Origin: Algoriphagus sp.
GTDB taxonomy: Bacteria > Bacteroidota > Bacteroidia > Cytophagales > Cyclobacteriaceae
Direction of reading: 5' to 3'
DNA: 64,000 bases
Assembly (NCBI RefSeq): GCF_029254265.1
Contig: NZ_JAQWXX010000082.1
Span: forward strand, 62,001-126,000
Of the stretch, positions 8,800 through 17,954 are shown piece after piece. Position numbers and translations under genes: made by a program. The stretch's first letter is position 1, and every line of letters begins with the position of its first letter. The notes under the pieces were generated by a model, which ran no database searches, was not told the DNA's origin, and was given only the letters and a program-made list of their open reading frames with translations.

Positions 8800-9549
8800 T
8801 TGAAAAAGGTCAATTTTCAGATTTTCAATCACTTATTCATCCTCTGTCTATTACTTTTGAGTTTTTCTCAAGAGTTAAAAGCTCAGGAATATGAACTGGG
8901 AGGAGGGATAGGCGTAGCGGCTTATTCCGGAGATATAATCAGAAAAATTGACTTGGGCCAATTAGGACCCCAAGTCACGTTGTTTGGCAAGAGAAATTTT
9001 GACAATGTTTGGACGCTTAGAGTGGGGATTAGTTCCGGGATACTACAGGCAGCCGATAGCATTAAACCAATAGATCGATTGGCTCGGGTAAGAGATGCAC
9101 GATTCCGAGGAGGAGTTATTGAAGGGTCCGCAGTAATGGAATTTAACTTTCTTGACTTTCTAAGAAGTGGTTCTGAATTCAGATTCTCCCCATATGCTTT
9201 CTTTGGTATTGGCTATTCATTCTTTACAGCAAAAGGAAATACTTTTACTTTCAATAAATCCACAAAATATTCATTGGGAACATTTACCATACCTTTTGGA
9301 GGTGGAGTAAAATACAGACTTAATGATCGTTGGACTTTGGCATCTGAAATCGGTTTTAGACCTACTTTAACTGATTACTTAGATAAAATTGACAGTAAAC
9401 AGCCACCAATTCCACGGTTTGTAAATCCCTCAAATCAAGCTGAACCCTATGGGATCAACTTTGGAAATCCAAACGATAAGGATTGGTATTACTTCTTTGG
9501 TGTGACGATTAGCTACACTTTCGCGACTACAAGGTGCTATGCTTATTAA
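8800..9549 (+). CDS. DUF6089-type outer-membrane beta-barrel protein
   Basis: A 249-residue protein that starts at a TTG codon (8800). No in-frame ATG gives a signal peptide, and translation from TTG yields MKKVNFQ..., a hydrophobic core and cleavage after LKAQ. The mature part alternates amphipathic beta strands rich in aromatic and glycine residues (GGGIGVAAYSGDI, YAFFGIGYSFF, WYYFFGVTISYTF), typical of small outer-membrane barrels. In Bacteroidota this position, between nadK and uppS-bamA, is usually held by a DUF6089 family protein. Function is unknown; involvement in envelope assembly is suggested only by context. Confidence 0.78.
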   Translation: MKKVNFQIFNHLFILCLLLLSFSQELKAQEYELGGGIGVAAYSGDIIRKIDLGQLGPQVTLFGKRNFDNVWTLRVGISSGILQAADSIKPIDRLARVRDARFRGGVIEGSAVMEFNFLDFLRSGSEFRFSPYAFFGIGYSFFTAKGNTFTFNKSTKYSLGTFTIPFGGGVKYRLNDRWTLASEIGFRPTLTDYLDKIDSKQPPIPRFVNPSNQAEPYGINFGNPNDKDWYYFFGVTISYTFATTRCYAY

Positions 9550-9633
9550 TTAATTGAACCCTAGGGTAGATTATTGAAAAAGAAATAGCATTTTTGTACC
9601 TCCAAAAAATGTAGGCTTTCGGAAACGACTGGA

Positions 9634-10371
9634 ATGAAGGAAACACAAGACCGTAACAGAATCCCCCGACATATCGCGATTATCATGGATGGCAATGGCC
9701 GATGGGCTAAGAAAAAAGGCGCCATGCGGATTTTTGGTCACAGACATGCGATTCAAGCAGTGAAGGATGCGATTGAAGGTGCGGAAGACCTTGGAGTAGA
9801 ATATCTTACCCTCTTTTCATTTTCTACAGAAAATTGGTCTCGTCCCCAAGACGAAATCAATGGACTTATGGAACTGTTGGTAAAAACCATCACTGATGAA
9901 GTTCCAATGATGATGAAAAACAACATCCGACTCTTATCTATTGGTGATGTAGACAGTCTTCCTCCTTCTGCTTATTCTAAATTGAAAGAAGCAAAAGAGA
10001 CTACTTCCACGAATACTGGACTCCAGGTAATATTAGCTCTTAGTTACAGTGGCCAATGGGAACTCACTCAAGCAACAAAGCGCATTGCTCAAAAAATCTC
10101 AGAAGGGAAATTGAAACCATCGGAAATCACCCAACAAGTGATGGCCGATCACCTGGATACCGCAGGGATACCTGATCCTGAACTAATGATCCGAACCAGT
10201 GGAGAATTCAGGTTAAGCAATTTCCTACTTTGGCAACTGGCCTATACGGAGCTATATTTTAGCCCAGTATTATGGCCAGATTTTAGAAAAGAGCACCTCA
10301 ATGCCGCAGTCTCAGATTTCCAATCAAGGGAAAGGAGATTTGGAATGACAGGTGAGCAAGTTAAATCTTAA
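9634..10371 (+). CDS. uppS: isoprenyl transferase (undecaprenyl diphosphate synthase)
   Basis: A 245-residue cis-prenyltransferase. It condenses isopentenyl diphosphate units onto farnesyl diphosphate to make the undecaprenyl carrier used for peptidoglycan and glycans. The signature HIAIIMDGNGRWAKKKG (about residues 13-29) contains the catalytic Asp. FSTENWSRP (about 65-73) and the C-terminal PELMIRTSGEFRLSNFLLWQ (about 183-202) are further family motifs. It ends 7 bases before the bamA ATG, so the two envelope genes are probably translated from one message. Confidence 0.96.
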   Translation: MKETQDRNRIPRHIAIIMDGNGRWAKKKGAMRIFGHRHAIQAVKDAIEGAEDLGVEYLTLFSFSTENWSRPQDEINGLMELLVKTITDEVPMMMKNNIRLLSIGDVDSLPPSAYSKLKEAKETTSTNTGLQVILALSYSGQWELTQATKRIAQKISEGKLKPSEITQQVMADHLDTAGIPDPELMIRTSGEFRLSNFLLWQLAYTELYFSPVLWPDFRKEHLNAAVSDFQSRERRFGMTGEQVKS

Positions 10372-10378
10372 GTAATTG

Positions 10379-13075
10379 ATGAAAAGAAGTTTACTTATTC
10401 TGTTTTGTCTGATTTGGGCAAGTTCAGCAATGGCACAAATTCGTTTGGGTCAAAGTCGCTATGCCTCGAGCAAGCCAATAGATATTTTGGAGCTAAACTA
10501 TGCGAAGCCCGAAACTTACAGAATTGCAGAAATAAAGGCTGTTGGGCTTTCTACGCTCGATGAAATTGCCATTCTATCCCTTTCTGGACTGAAGGTGGAT
10601 GATCGTATTGAAGTGCCTGGAGATGCGATTTCCAATGCTTTGAAAAAGCTTTGGGGACAGGGAATAATTGGAGATGTAAAAATTCTAGTTACTAAAATCG
10701 AAGGGGAAGATATTTACCTCCTCTTGGATTTAACTGAGCGACCAAGATTCTCAAGAGTGGAATTTTCGGGCATGAACAAAACTCAGGAAAGTGAACTTAG
10801 GGACAAAGTAAATATCCGAGGCAGGGTAGTTCGTGATGACGTATTAAATAATGCGAAAAGAAATATCGAGAAATACTACATCGATAAGGGCTTTTTAAAC
10901 TCAGAAGTCAAAATCATTCAGGAGCGAGATACAACCCTACCAAACTCTGTAAAACTACGATTTGACGTAACCCAGAATTCGAAAGTCCGAATCAACGAAA
11001 TTGATTTTTACGGCAATAATGAAATTGCAGATTCGAAACTTAAAGGCAAATTAAAAAAGACCAAAGAACACGCTAGGGTAAGCATCTTCAAAGATGCCTA
11101 TACGAGATTAGAATCTGCCACTCCTACAGATGTGAAAAACACACTATTCTACACTGACAGTGCTTCATCTGAAGATGCAAAAAATTATATCAACAAAAAT
11201 TTCAAGCTCAACTTCTTCAGCGGTTCCAAATACATTCCTAGAGAATATCGAAATGATAAAGATAATATTATCAATTTCTACCAAAGTAGGGGCTTTAGAG
11301 ACGCCAAAATCGTAGCTGATTCTATCTATGATTATGGTCAGGATAAAATCAATATCGATATTGCCCTCGAAGAAGGTCGAAAATACTATTATAGAAATAT
11401 CACTTTCAACGGTAATTTTATTCACCCAGATCAAGTTTTACTTACAAAGTTGGGCATCAAGAAAGGCGATGTTTACGATAAGGAAAAGCTGGATAAACGT
11501 CTGAATTATGATCCTGCTAAAGGAGATGATGTCAGTTCACTTTATCAAGACAACGGATATCTCTTTTTCAACATTGACCCAGTCGAAATCAATGTTTCAG
11601 GTGACTCGATTGACCTCGAAATGAGAATTTTCGAGGGACCTCAGGTAACAGTAAATAGCGTCAACATTAAAGGCAATGAACGGACTTCTGATCATGTGGT
11701 GATGCGAGAGATCCGAATTCTTCCCGGGCAAAAGTTTAACCGTGCATTATTGGTTCGTACTATCCGTGAACTTTCTCAATTAGGTTATTTTGACCCGGAA
11801 AAAATCAATCCAGATCTAAGACCAAATTTTGAAGCTGCTACAGTGGATATTACTTTCGAATTGGAAGAGCGTCCCAATGATCAGATTGAACTTTCTGGTG
11901 GATGGGGTGGATTCTATGGATTTGTGGGAACAGTTGGCTTGTCCTTTAATAACTTCTCAATCAAAAACATTGGTGATTTCGACAAGTGGGATCCGCTACC
12001 TGTAGGAGACGGACAAAAGCTATCTCTAAGAGTACAGGCTAATGGCCGTTCTTTCCAAAATTATTCCGTTTCTCTTACGGAACCTTGGTTTGGAGGTAAA
12101 AAACCAAATGCATTAAGTTTTGCTTTTAATCACTCAGTACAGCGTCAGGTTGATTTCTTTAACCAGGCCAATTTTGGTAATGAACTTGGTTTCTTTAAAA
12201 TCACAGGTGTTACACTTGGTTTGGCCAAACGAGTAACTTGGCCGGATGATTATTTCAGTATCAGTAACTCCCTGCAGTTTCAAGTCTATGAATTTGACCA
12301 GTTCGGAACTTCCTTTGGACTGAGCTATCCGACCGGTACCTCCAACAGTATCACGTTAAATACCACGATTGCAAGAAATAACGTGGATAACCCTATCTAT
12401 CCTAGATTCGGGTCCAATATCATGCTTGCCATCTCTGCAACTCCTCCTTATTCCTCGTTAAATAAAAATATTGATAGAGAATCCCCGGACGAAGAAAAAT
12501 ACAAGTGGTTGGAATACCACAAGTGGATGTTTGATGCATCTATTTATACCCCACTCTTTGGATCTACTAAACTAGTGGCAAGTGCAAGAGCACATATGGG
12601 CTTCTTAGGTTCATATGGTAATAAAATTGGAATTATTCCACTAGAACGATTTGTAATGGGCGGGGACGGAATGACATTCAACAACTTTGCTTTGGGTCAG
12701 GAAATCATTGGTCTAAGAGGATACGAAAACCAATCGATCACTCCAGGGAGAGATACTAGAGGAACTGCTGACCCAGATCCTTATGGAGGTATTGTCTATA
12801 ATAAGTATGTGATGGAAGTTAGATATTTGGTTTCACCAAATCCTTCTGCAACCATTTTCGTATTGGCATTTGCTGAGGCTGGAAATAACTGGGGTTCTTA
12901 TGCAGACTTTAACCCATATGATTTGAAAAAGTCAGCAGGTATGGGAGCTAGAATCTTCATGCCAGCATTTGGATTGCTTGGAATTGACTGGGGATATGGA
13001 TTTGACGCTATTCCTGGACAGCTTAGACCAAGTGGAGCTCAATTCCACTTTACAATTGGACAACAATTCAGGTAA
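10379..13075 (+). CDS. bamA: outer-membrane protein assembly factor BamA
   Basis: An 898-residue Omp85 protein that inserts beta-barrels into the outer membrane. A signal peptide ends at SSAMAQ. About residues 45-500 form POTRA modules (for example YRIAEIKAVGLSTLDE, VRINEIDFYGNNEIAD, VTVNSVNIKGNERTSD). The C-terminal barrel starts near the segment IELSGGWGGFYGF and ends in HFTIGQQFR. The barrel-lumen motif of the Omp85 family appears as GLRGYEN. A TTG lies directly before the ATG at 10379; the ATG is the more likely start. It is followed by two Skp-like chaperone genes, the usual BamA context. Confidence 0.96.
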   Translation: MKRSLLILFCLIWASSAMAQIRLGQSRYASSKPIDILELNYAKPETYRIAEIKAVGLSTLDEIAILSLSGLKVDDRIEVPGDAISNALKKLWGQGIIGDVKILVTKIEGEDIYLLLDLTERPRFSRVEFSGMNKTQESELRDKVNIRGRVVRDDVLNNAKRNIEKYYIDKGFLNSEVKIIQERDTTLPNSVKLRFDVTQNSKVRINEIDFYGNNEIADSKLKGKLKKTKEHARVSIFKDAYTRLESATPTDVKNTLFYTDSASSEDAKNYINKNFKLNFFSGSKYIPREYRNDKDNIINFYQSRGFRDAKIVADSIYDYGQDKINIDIALEEGRKYYYRNITFNGNFIHPDQVLLTKLGIKKGDVYDKEKLDKRLNYDPAKGDDVSSLYQDNGYLFFNIDPVEINVSGDSIDLEMRIFEGPQVTVNSVNIKGNERTSDHVVMREIRILPGQKFNRALLVRTIRELSQLGYFDPEKINPDLRPNFEAATVDITFELEERPNDQIELSGGWGGFYGFVGTVGLSFNNFSIKNIGDFDKWDPLPVGDGQKLSLRVQANGRSFQNYSVSLTEPWFGGKKPNALSFAFNHSVQRQVDFFNQANFGNELGFFKITGVTLGLAKRVTWPDDYFSISNSLQFQVYEFDQFGTSFGLSYPTGTSNSITLNTTIARNNVDNPIYPRFGSNIMLAISATPPYSSLNKNIDRESPDEEKYKWLEYHKWMFDASIYTPLFGSTKLVASARAHMGFLGSYGNKIGIIPLERFVMGGDGMTFNNFALGQEIIGLRGYENQSITPGRDTRGTADPDPYGGIVYNKYVMEVRYLVSPNPSATIFVLAFAEAGNNWGSYADFNPYDLKKSAGMGARIFMPAFGLLGIDWGYGFDAIPGQLRPSGAQFHFTIGQQFR

Positions 13076-13165
13076 TAGAACCTATATAGTTTAAATGGTT
13101 AATTTATGCTAAATCTTGAATCAAGCCGTTGGAAGGAAATAACCCACAGAAACTGCATTCAGGCC

Positions 13166-13696
13166 ATGAATAAATCATTGAAAATTGTATTTTTGCTGCT
13201 CCTTATGGGCTCTAGCGAGCATTTAATGGCCCAAAAGTTTGGATATATCGATTCAGAATACATCCTGAATAAGCATCCAGATTATAAGGTCATTCAGCAA
13301 GAGCTTGAAAATATCAGTGCTGAATGGAGGAAACAGGCACAAGATTTGGACCAAGAGATAAAAGAACTCTACGTACAGTTAAAAGCTGAAGAGGTTTTAT
13401 TGACGGAGGAGATGTATCAGCAAAGGCTGGAACAGATAAAATTGAAAGAGAAAAACTCACAGGAATATTACAATAGAATCTTTGGAATCAACGGGCAGTA
13501 TTTTCAGAAACAATCTGAACTTATGCAGCCCCTACAATCCAAAATCTACGATGCAATAGTAAAGGTATCCAGAAGAAATAATCTTGCTACCCTGTTTGAT
13601 AAAGCTGCAGAACCATCTGCCATTATCTACACAGATCCTAGACATGATTATTCGGAATTTGTTCTGGAAGAATTAGGAATAGAAGACAACAAATAA
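13166..13696 (+). CDS. OmpH/Skp-like periplasmic chaperone (first copy)
   Basis: The 176-residue protein starts at the ATG at 13166, which gives a clean signal peptide ending LMAQ; an upstream in-frame start at 13106 would bury it. The mature protein starts KFGYIDSEYILNKHPDYK, typical of the OmpH/Skp family, and then forms a long charged helical arm (about residues 45-110). Skp trimers hold unfolded outer-membrane proteins in the periplasm and hand them to the BAM complex. It lies 90 bases after bamA and 13 bases before a second copy. Confidence 0.9.
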   Translation: MNKSLKIVFLLLLMGSSEHLMAQKFGYIDSEYILNKHPDYKVIQQELENISAEWRKQAQDLDQEIKELYVQLKAEEVLLTEEMYQQRLEQIKLKEKNSQEYYNRIFGINGQYFQKQSELMQPLQSKIYDAIVKVSRRNNLATLFDKAAEPSAIIYTDPRHDYSEFVLEELGIEDNK

Positions 13697-13709
13697 AAAG
13701 AACCAAAAA

Positions 13710-14255
13710 ATGATGAAAGTAAAAGTTATCCTTTCCGCAGTGGTGATGCTTTGCGCAGGATTTGTCGCTCAGGCGCAAGAAATTAAAATCGGGTACACAA
13801 ATGTGGAGTTTATCATGGACTTGATGCCAGAGATGGAGCAGATCGGTGCTGATATCCAAGACTATCAGACCCAATTACAAACTAATATCCAAACTAAGGC
13901 AGCAGATTTTCAGCGCCAAGTACAAACTTATCAGCAGGCTGCTCAAAGCATGACTGACGAGGCTAGAGCGGCAAAAGAAGCTGAACTTACTAAAATCCAA
14001 GGTGACCTTCAGAAATATGAGCAAGATGCTCAGGTTTCTTATCAAAGAAAGTTAGGAGAACTTTTGGAGCCAGTTCAAACAAAAGTAGTGAATGCGATCA
14101 ATGCTGTTGCAGCTGAAAACAACTACACACATATCTTTGCTGAGACTGCAGGCCAAGCTCCGATATTACTTTATACCAAAGAGGAAGATAAGTTTACAGA
14201 ACTTGTCCTTGCGAAGCTAAATATTAAGCTTCCTACCCCTCCAGCCGGTAACTAA
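13710..14255 (+). CDS. OmpH/Skp-like periplasmic chaperone (second copy)
   Basis: A 181-residue paralogue of the preceding gene. The signal peptide ends QAQ, the mature part starts EIKIGYTNVEFIMDLMPEM, and a Gln-rich coiled-coil arm covers about residues 45-115 (QRQVQTYQQAAQSMTDEA). The C-terminus ends KLNIKLPTPPAGN. Two adjacent ATG codons (13710, 13713) are possible starts with no effect on the mature protein. Bacteroidota often have two tandem skp-like genes after bamA. The operon ends at the strong terminator 22 bases downstream. Confidence 0.9.
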   Translation: MMKVKVILSAVVMLCAGFVAQAQEIKIGYTNVEFIMDLMPEMEQIGADIQDYQTQLQTNIQTKAADFQRQVQTYQQAAQSMTDEARAAKEAELTKIQGDLQKYEQDAQVSYQRKLGELLEPVQTKVVNAINAVAAENNYTHIFAETAGQAPILLYTKEEDKFTELVLAKLNIKLPTPPAGN

Positions 14256-14276
14256 AAAAAACAAAACGTAATTTAA

Positions 14277-14308
14277 GGCCTTCTGAAAATTCAGAAGGTC
14301 TTTTTTTT
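14277..14308 (+). terminator. intrinsic terminator after the bamA-skp operon
   Basis: Stem GGCCTTCTGA (14277-14286) with TCAGAAGGTC (14291-14300), one G-T wobble, loop AAAT, followed by eight T residues (14301-14308). The thioredoxin ATG follows only 6 bases later. Confidence 0.9.
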
Positions 14309-14313
14309 GAAGT

Positions 14314-14619
14314 ATGCCCAAGAAAAACCCAAAAGAAACTATCTCTAAAAGCCAAGAGCCTATCTTAGTCGATTTCTATGCTGACTGGTGCGGACCATGC
14401 CAGACTATGAATCCGATTATTGAAGATGTGCTGGAAGAATTGGGAGGAAGCATCAAACTGCTAAAATTGAACGTGGACAAAAACCCACAACTCTCCCAAC
14501 AATTTGGAGTCCGATCTATCCCCCACTATATTCTTTTTAAAAAAGGTAAAATCCTTTGGCGAAAAGGTGGAATAATAACCAAGCGGGATCTGGAAAAGGC
14601 ACTGAAAGGATTTGTATAA
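14314..14619 (+). CDS. thioredoxin-family protein
   Basis: A 101-residue single-domain thioredoxin. It has the WCGPC redox motif (in FYADWCGPCQTMNPI, about residues 26-40) and the cis-proline in RSIPHYILFKKG (about 71-82). There is no signal peptide, so it acts in the cytoplasm as a disulfide reductase. The N-terminal 15 residues are Lys/Glu/Ser-rich and replace the usual first strand, a little shorter than standard TrxA. It begins 6 bases after a strong terminator, so its promoter may overlap the preceding operon end. Confidence 0.93.
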   Translation: MPKKNPKETISKSQEPILVDFYADWCGPCQTMNPIIEDVLEELGGSIKLLKLNVDKNPQLSQQFGVRSIPHYILFKKGKILWRKGGIITKRDLEKALKGFV

Positions 14620-14645
14620 AAAAAGCTCCAAAAGGAGCTTTTTTT
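14618..14645. terminator. bidirectional intrinsic terminator (thioredoxin / pseudouridine synthase)
   Basis: AAAAAAAGCTCC (14618-14629), loop AAAA, GGAGCTTTTTTT (14634-14645). The hairpin includes the stop codon of the thioredoxin gene and the last stop bases of the convergent gene. Confidence 0.88.
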
Positions 14646-15954
14646 ATACAAAGAACTTTAGCCGAATGACTTCCTGCTCAGAAAGAAATCGGTAATGTCC
14701 TCGCTTCAAGTCTTTCTTATCCAATCCTGCATACATCACACGATCCAATGCAGTAACTTCATAGCCTAGGTGGGCAAAAATCCTTCTTACAATTCGGTTT
14801 CTTCCAATATGAATCTCTAATCCCATAATCTTTCGATCCAAGGAAAGCACCTGTAAATCATCCACAGCAGCAGGCCCATCTTCCAAAGTTAATCCTTCGA
14901 TTATTGCTTCCTCGTCATTTTTAGTCAGAGGTTTATCCAAAGTGACCTGATAAATCTTTTTGATTTCATTGGAAGGATGCGAAAGCTTTGCGGCCAATTC
15001 TCCATCATTGGTAAAAAGTAATAAACCTGTTGTATTCCGATCGAGTCTTCCAACAGGGAAAATTCTTTCCTCACAAGCATTCCCAACAAGATTCATCACC
15101 GTCTTACGATCCATTGGATCATCTGTCGTAGTAATAAAATCCTTTGGTTTATTTAATAATACATAGACTGGCTTTTCAGGATTGATCTTTCTTCCTTGAT
15201 AAACTACTCGGTCGGTACGCTTAACTTTTCGACCCATCTCAGTGCAAATCTCTCCATTCACAGTAATCAGTCCTTGTGAAATCAACTGGTCTGCCTCTCT
15301 CCTTCCACAAATACCAGAGTTTGAGATGAATTTATTTAATCTGATCAAACCTCCTTCCGCTTCATCCAACTTCTTCTTTTTAGAAGGTAATGCGTCAAAT
15401 TTATAATCCGGTCGCTCTAGGTTAGTATCCTGATCCACATATCGCTTCTTACCAAATCCGCGAACTTCCTTATTCTCTTTTTTATAAACTGGTCTTCCCG
15501 GTTCAAAAACTGGCTTCTGATCTTTTCCTCTACCTCGATAAATTAACCCATCCTCTTTCCCAGAAGATTTGTCTGATTTGAAATCTTTGTCAAAAGACTT
15601 TCCTGGACGCTTCTCACCTCTTGGAGGGAATCTTTTACTTTCTGATCCAGATTCATCTTTCTTCTGAAAGAATTTTTTCTTTCCTGTAGTTGAATCTTCA
15701 GTTTTATTGAATTTCTTTTCAGAATCATTTCGCTCAAACTTGGGCTTAAAACTCGCTTTTTTGGCCCCAAAACCTGCCTTCTTTCCAAATGCAGGTTTGT
15801 CAAATGAGTCGTCCTTTTTACCAAATGATTTACGATTTGATCCGGATTTATCAAAATCAGAATCTGTGGCTTTTTTCTTAAAACCTCCTTTAAATGATTT
15901 GGAATCTTTCTTATCCTCGTTGAAAAATGGTTTTTTAGAATTGTTCTTTTTCAT
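14644..15954 (-). CDS. RsuA/RluB-family rRNA pseudouridine synthase with long basic N-terminal extension
   Basis: A 436-residue protein. The C-terminal ~240 residues are a standard RsuA/RluB-type enzyme: an S4 RNA-binding domain (IRLNKFISNSGICGRREAD), then the catalytic domain with YVLLNKPK, the catalytic-Asp motif PVGRLDRNTTGLLLFTNDG and GRNRIVRRIF. These enzymes convert uridine to pseudouridine in rRNA. The first ~195 residues are low-complexity, rich in Lys, Ser, Phe, Gly and Asp, with repeated FGKK/FKPK/KKSF-like words, probably disordered and RNA-binding. Such extensions occur in Bacteroidota. RluB or RsuA specificity cannot be decided here. Confidence 0.92.
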   Translation of the reverse strand: MKKNNSKKPFFNEDKKDSKSFKGGFKKKATDSDFDKSGSNRKSFGKKDDSFDKPAFGKKAGFGAKKASFKPKFERNDSEKKFNKTEDSTTGKKKFFQKKDESGSESKRFPPRGEKRPGKSFDKDFKSDKSSGKEDGLIYRGRGKDQKPVFEPGRPVYKKENKEVRGFGKKRYVDQDTNLERPDYKFDALPSKKKKLDEAEGGLIRLNKFISNSGICGRREADQLISQGLITVNGEICTEMGRKVKRTDRVVYQGRKINPEKPVYVLLNKPKDFITTTDDPMDRKTVMNLVGNACEERIFPVGRLDRNTTGLLLFTNDGELAAKLSHPSNEIKKIYQVTLDKPLTKNDEEAIIEGLTLEDGPAAVDDLQVLSLDRKIMGLEIHIGRNRIVRRIFAHLGYEVTALDRVMYAGLDKKDLKRGHYRFLSEQEVIRLKFFV

Positions 15955-16078
15955 GGAATTGCAGCATCACTGCTGGATTTAATAGTGAATTAATAAAGGA
16001 TTGGTTTTCAACCCCTTAATTGGGCTGCAAAGATACACTCAATCATCAGATAAAATACTATGGCTTACAAAAATTCAA

Positions 16079-16891
16079 TTAGTGCTTTTTACTGTAAAAA
16101 TAGGCCGTTGCTTTTCTGACAGACCCTTCGCTTAGCAAAAGGCTTTTGGCGGTAGCTTCATCCACTCCAGTAGCTTCCATGATCATATTTGTTCCACGCT
16201 GAACTAGTTTGGCATTTGAAAGCTGCATATCCACCATTTTATTTCCTTTAACCCGTCCAAGCTTAATCATGACAGTTGTGGAGATCATATTCAAAACAAG
16301 CTTTTGAGCAGTTCCTGCTTTCATTCGCGTGCTTCCTGTAACAAATTCAGGTCCAACCACGGCTTCGATTGCATAATCCACTTCTTTAGATAAAAGCGAA
16401 TTTGGGTTACAGGTGATACTTGCGGTCAGAAGTCCATTTTTCCTTGCAGTTTTCACACCGCCGATTACATAGGGAGTTGATCCAGAAGCTGCAATTCCGA
16501 TAATCGTATCATCTACATTGAAACCATATTCTAAAATATCCTTCCAGGCTTGTTCTGAATCATCCTCGGCATTTTCAACAGCTTTTCGAATAGCCTTATC
16601 TCCTCCAGCGATCAAACCTATCACCCAGTCAAATGGTACTCCGTAAGTAGGGGGACATTCAGAGGCATCTAAAATACCTAGTCTGCCACTCGTCCCCGCT
16701 CCGATATAAATCAATCTTCCACCTCGCTCCATTCGAGGAACAATAGCTTCAACCAATTTTGCGATGACTGGAATAACTTCCTTTACCGCCAAAGGCACTT
16801 TTTGATCTTCCTGATTGATATTTTGAAGCAGTTCAATTACTTCCATAAGCTCAAGGTTATCATAAAGAGAGGTACTTTCAGTTACTTTCAT
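16079..16891 (-). CDS. murQ: N-acetylmuramic acid 6-phosphate etherase
   Basis: A 270-residue MurQ, which cleaves the lactyl ether of MurNAc-6-phosphate to give GlcNAc-6-phosphate and D-lactate during peptidoglycan recycling. The SIS fold is visible: GGRLIYIGAGTSGRLGILDA (about residues 59-78), then SECPPTYG with the catalytic glutamate, and IGIAASGSTPYVIGG (about 133-147). GSTRMKAGTAQKLVLNM is a family signature. The start overlaps the end of the kinase gene by 4 bases, so kinase and etherase are probably made together and catalyse successive steps. Confidence 0.96.
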   Translation of the reverse strand: MKVTESTSLYDNLELMEVIELLQNINQEDQKVPLAVKEVIPVIAKLVEAIVPRMERGGRLIYIGAGTSGRLGILDASECPPTYGVPFDWVIGLIAGGDKAIRKAVENAEDDSEQAWKDILEYGFNVDDTIIGIAASGSTPYVIGGVKTARKNGLLTASITCNPNSLLSKEVDYAIEAVVGPEFVTGSTRMKAGTAQKLVLNMISTTVMIKLGRVKGNKMVDMQLSNAKLVQRGTNMIMEATGVDEATAKSLLLSEGSVRKATAYFYSKKH

Positions 16892-17730
16892 AGGGCTTCT
16901 TGATGGTAAAGTGTCAAACCTGCAATTGGGCTTTCAATGATTAAATTGACTGAAATCTTAGCATCAAATGCAGCTTTGCGGAGAATGTCACTATTATAAT
17001 AAGCTATCGATCCTACAAAATTTACGGGCTTCTCCTGATAGTTTGAATATTTCATAACATGCTTTTTGAAAAAATCCTGAAAGGAATTATAGTAAAGCAT
17101 ATAGCAATAAGGATCAGATTTATGTTCAGAAATAAATCTACAAAAGCTAGCCATGTATCGATTTGGAAAAGGTTTCTGATACACATGCTCTTGAATCGTT
17201 GTGGCAGTGAGAGAGAATTTATCTAAAAGCTCATCTTTGATGTGAATTGGCATTTCATCATGAATAAAATCACTTAGAAATTTTCTTCCCACATATCCTC
17301 CTCCTCCTTCATCCCCAAGTATATATCCCGGTGCTGGTTTGGTATCTATGATGGATTTCCCGTCGTAGTCACAGCTATTTGAACCCGTACCCAGAATACA
17401 TGCAATCCCGGGCTGATGACCACAAGTAGCTTTGGCTGCGGCTGCTAGATCATGATCTACTAATATCATTGAATTTGGAAAAATAGTCCTCAAAGCGGCT
17501 ACAACTTCAGCCTTTCGGTTAGGACTAGAGCATCCAGCTCCGTAATAATAAATTTCCTTAATCTCACTTTCCAGGTTAACAAGGAAATCATGCCGCATTT
17601 GAATAGCCATTTCCTCCGAGGTTTGATAATAGGGATTAAAACCGACACCTCTATGTTGGCTTACTCGCCCATCTTGATGGATAACTCTCCAATCTGTTTT
17701 ACTAGAGCCACTATCTGCTATTAATATCAT
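16888..17730 (-). CDS. BadF/BadG-family N-acetylhexosamine kinase (MurK-like)
   Basis: A 280-residue ASKHA-fold kinase of the BadF/BadG/BcrA group. The phosphate-1 loop is ADSGSSKTDWRVI (about residues 5-17), a second nucleotide motif is CILGTGSNSCDYDG (about 111-124), and the GDEGGGGYVGRKFL loop follows (about 138-151). Clostridial MurK, of the same family, phosphorylates MurNAc and GlcNAc and is encoded beside murQ. The 4-base overlap with murQ here supports the same role, supplying MurNAc-6-phosphate to MurQ. GlcNAc-only activity is the alternative. No signal peptide is seen; cytoplasmic. Confidence 0.87.
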   Translation of the reverse strand: MILIADSGSSKTDWRVIHQDGRVSQHRGVGFNPYYQTSEEMAIQMRHDFLVNLESEIKEIYYYGAGCSSPNRKAEVVAALRTIFPNSMILVDHDLAAAAKATCGHQPGIACILGTGSNSCDYDGKSIIDTKPAPGYILGDEGGGGYVGRKFLSDFIHDEMPIHIKDELLDKFSLTATTIQEHVYQKPFPNRYMASFCRFISEHKSDPYCYMLYYNSFQDFFKKHVMKYSNYQEKPVNFVGSIAYYNSDILRKAAFDAKISVNLIIESPIAGLTLYHQEAL

Positions 17731-17954
17731 GCTAATTGCCCAATGGGCTCAAATTTTTCAAAAACTTTTTCTGTGTGAGGAGCATCTGAAAGTTCCTCGG
17801 TCAAATCCTGACCAGCCCAATGCTCATAATGTTTTCCATTTCGCCAGAGTCTTGAGTCAGAAACATCGTAGATTATTCCTTTGTAAGCCACCCAAATCTC
17901 AGGTTTGTCTTGCCCATTTCTCAAAGCCAGTTGCTGCTTACTAAAGACTTTCAT
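17727..17954 (-). CDS. small cytochrome b5-like heme-binding domain protein
   Basis: A 75-residue stand-alone cytochrome b5-like domain: MKVFSKQQLALRNG, then IWVAYKGIIYDVSDSRLW, followed by HYEHWAGQDLTEELSDAPH. The histidines in EHWAGQ and DAPH are the likely axial heme ligands of this minimal, membrane-anchor-free family. Start: the ATG at 17954 is used instead of a TTG one codon upstream; it overlaps the stop of the ureohydrolase-like gene (TGATG), and its 3' end overlaps the kinase start by 4 bases. The redox partner is unknown. Its place in a sugar-recycling operon is unexplained. Confidence 0.82.
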   Translation of the reverse strand: MKVFSKQQLALRNGQDKPEIWVAYKGIIYDVSDSRLWRNGKHYEHWAGQDLTEELSDAPHTEKVFEKFEPIGQLA

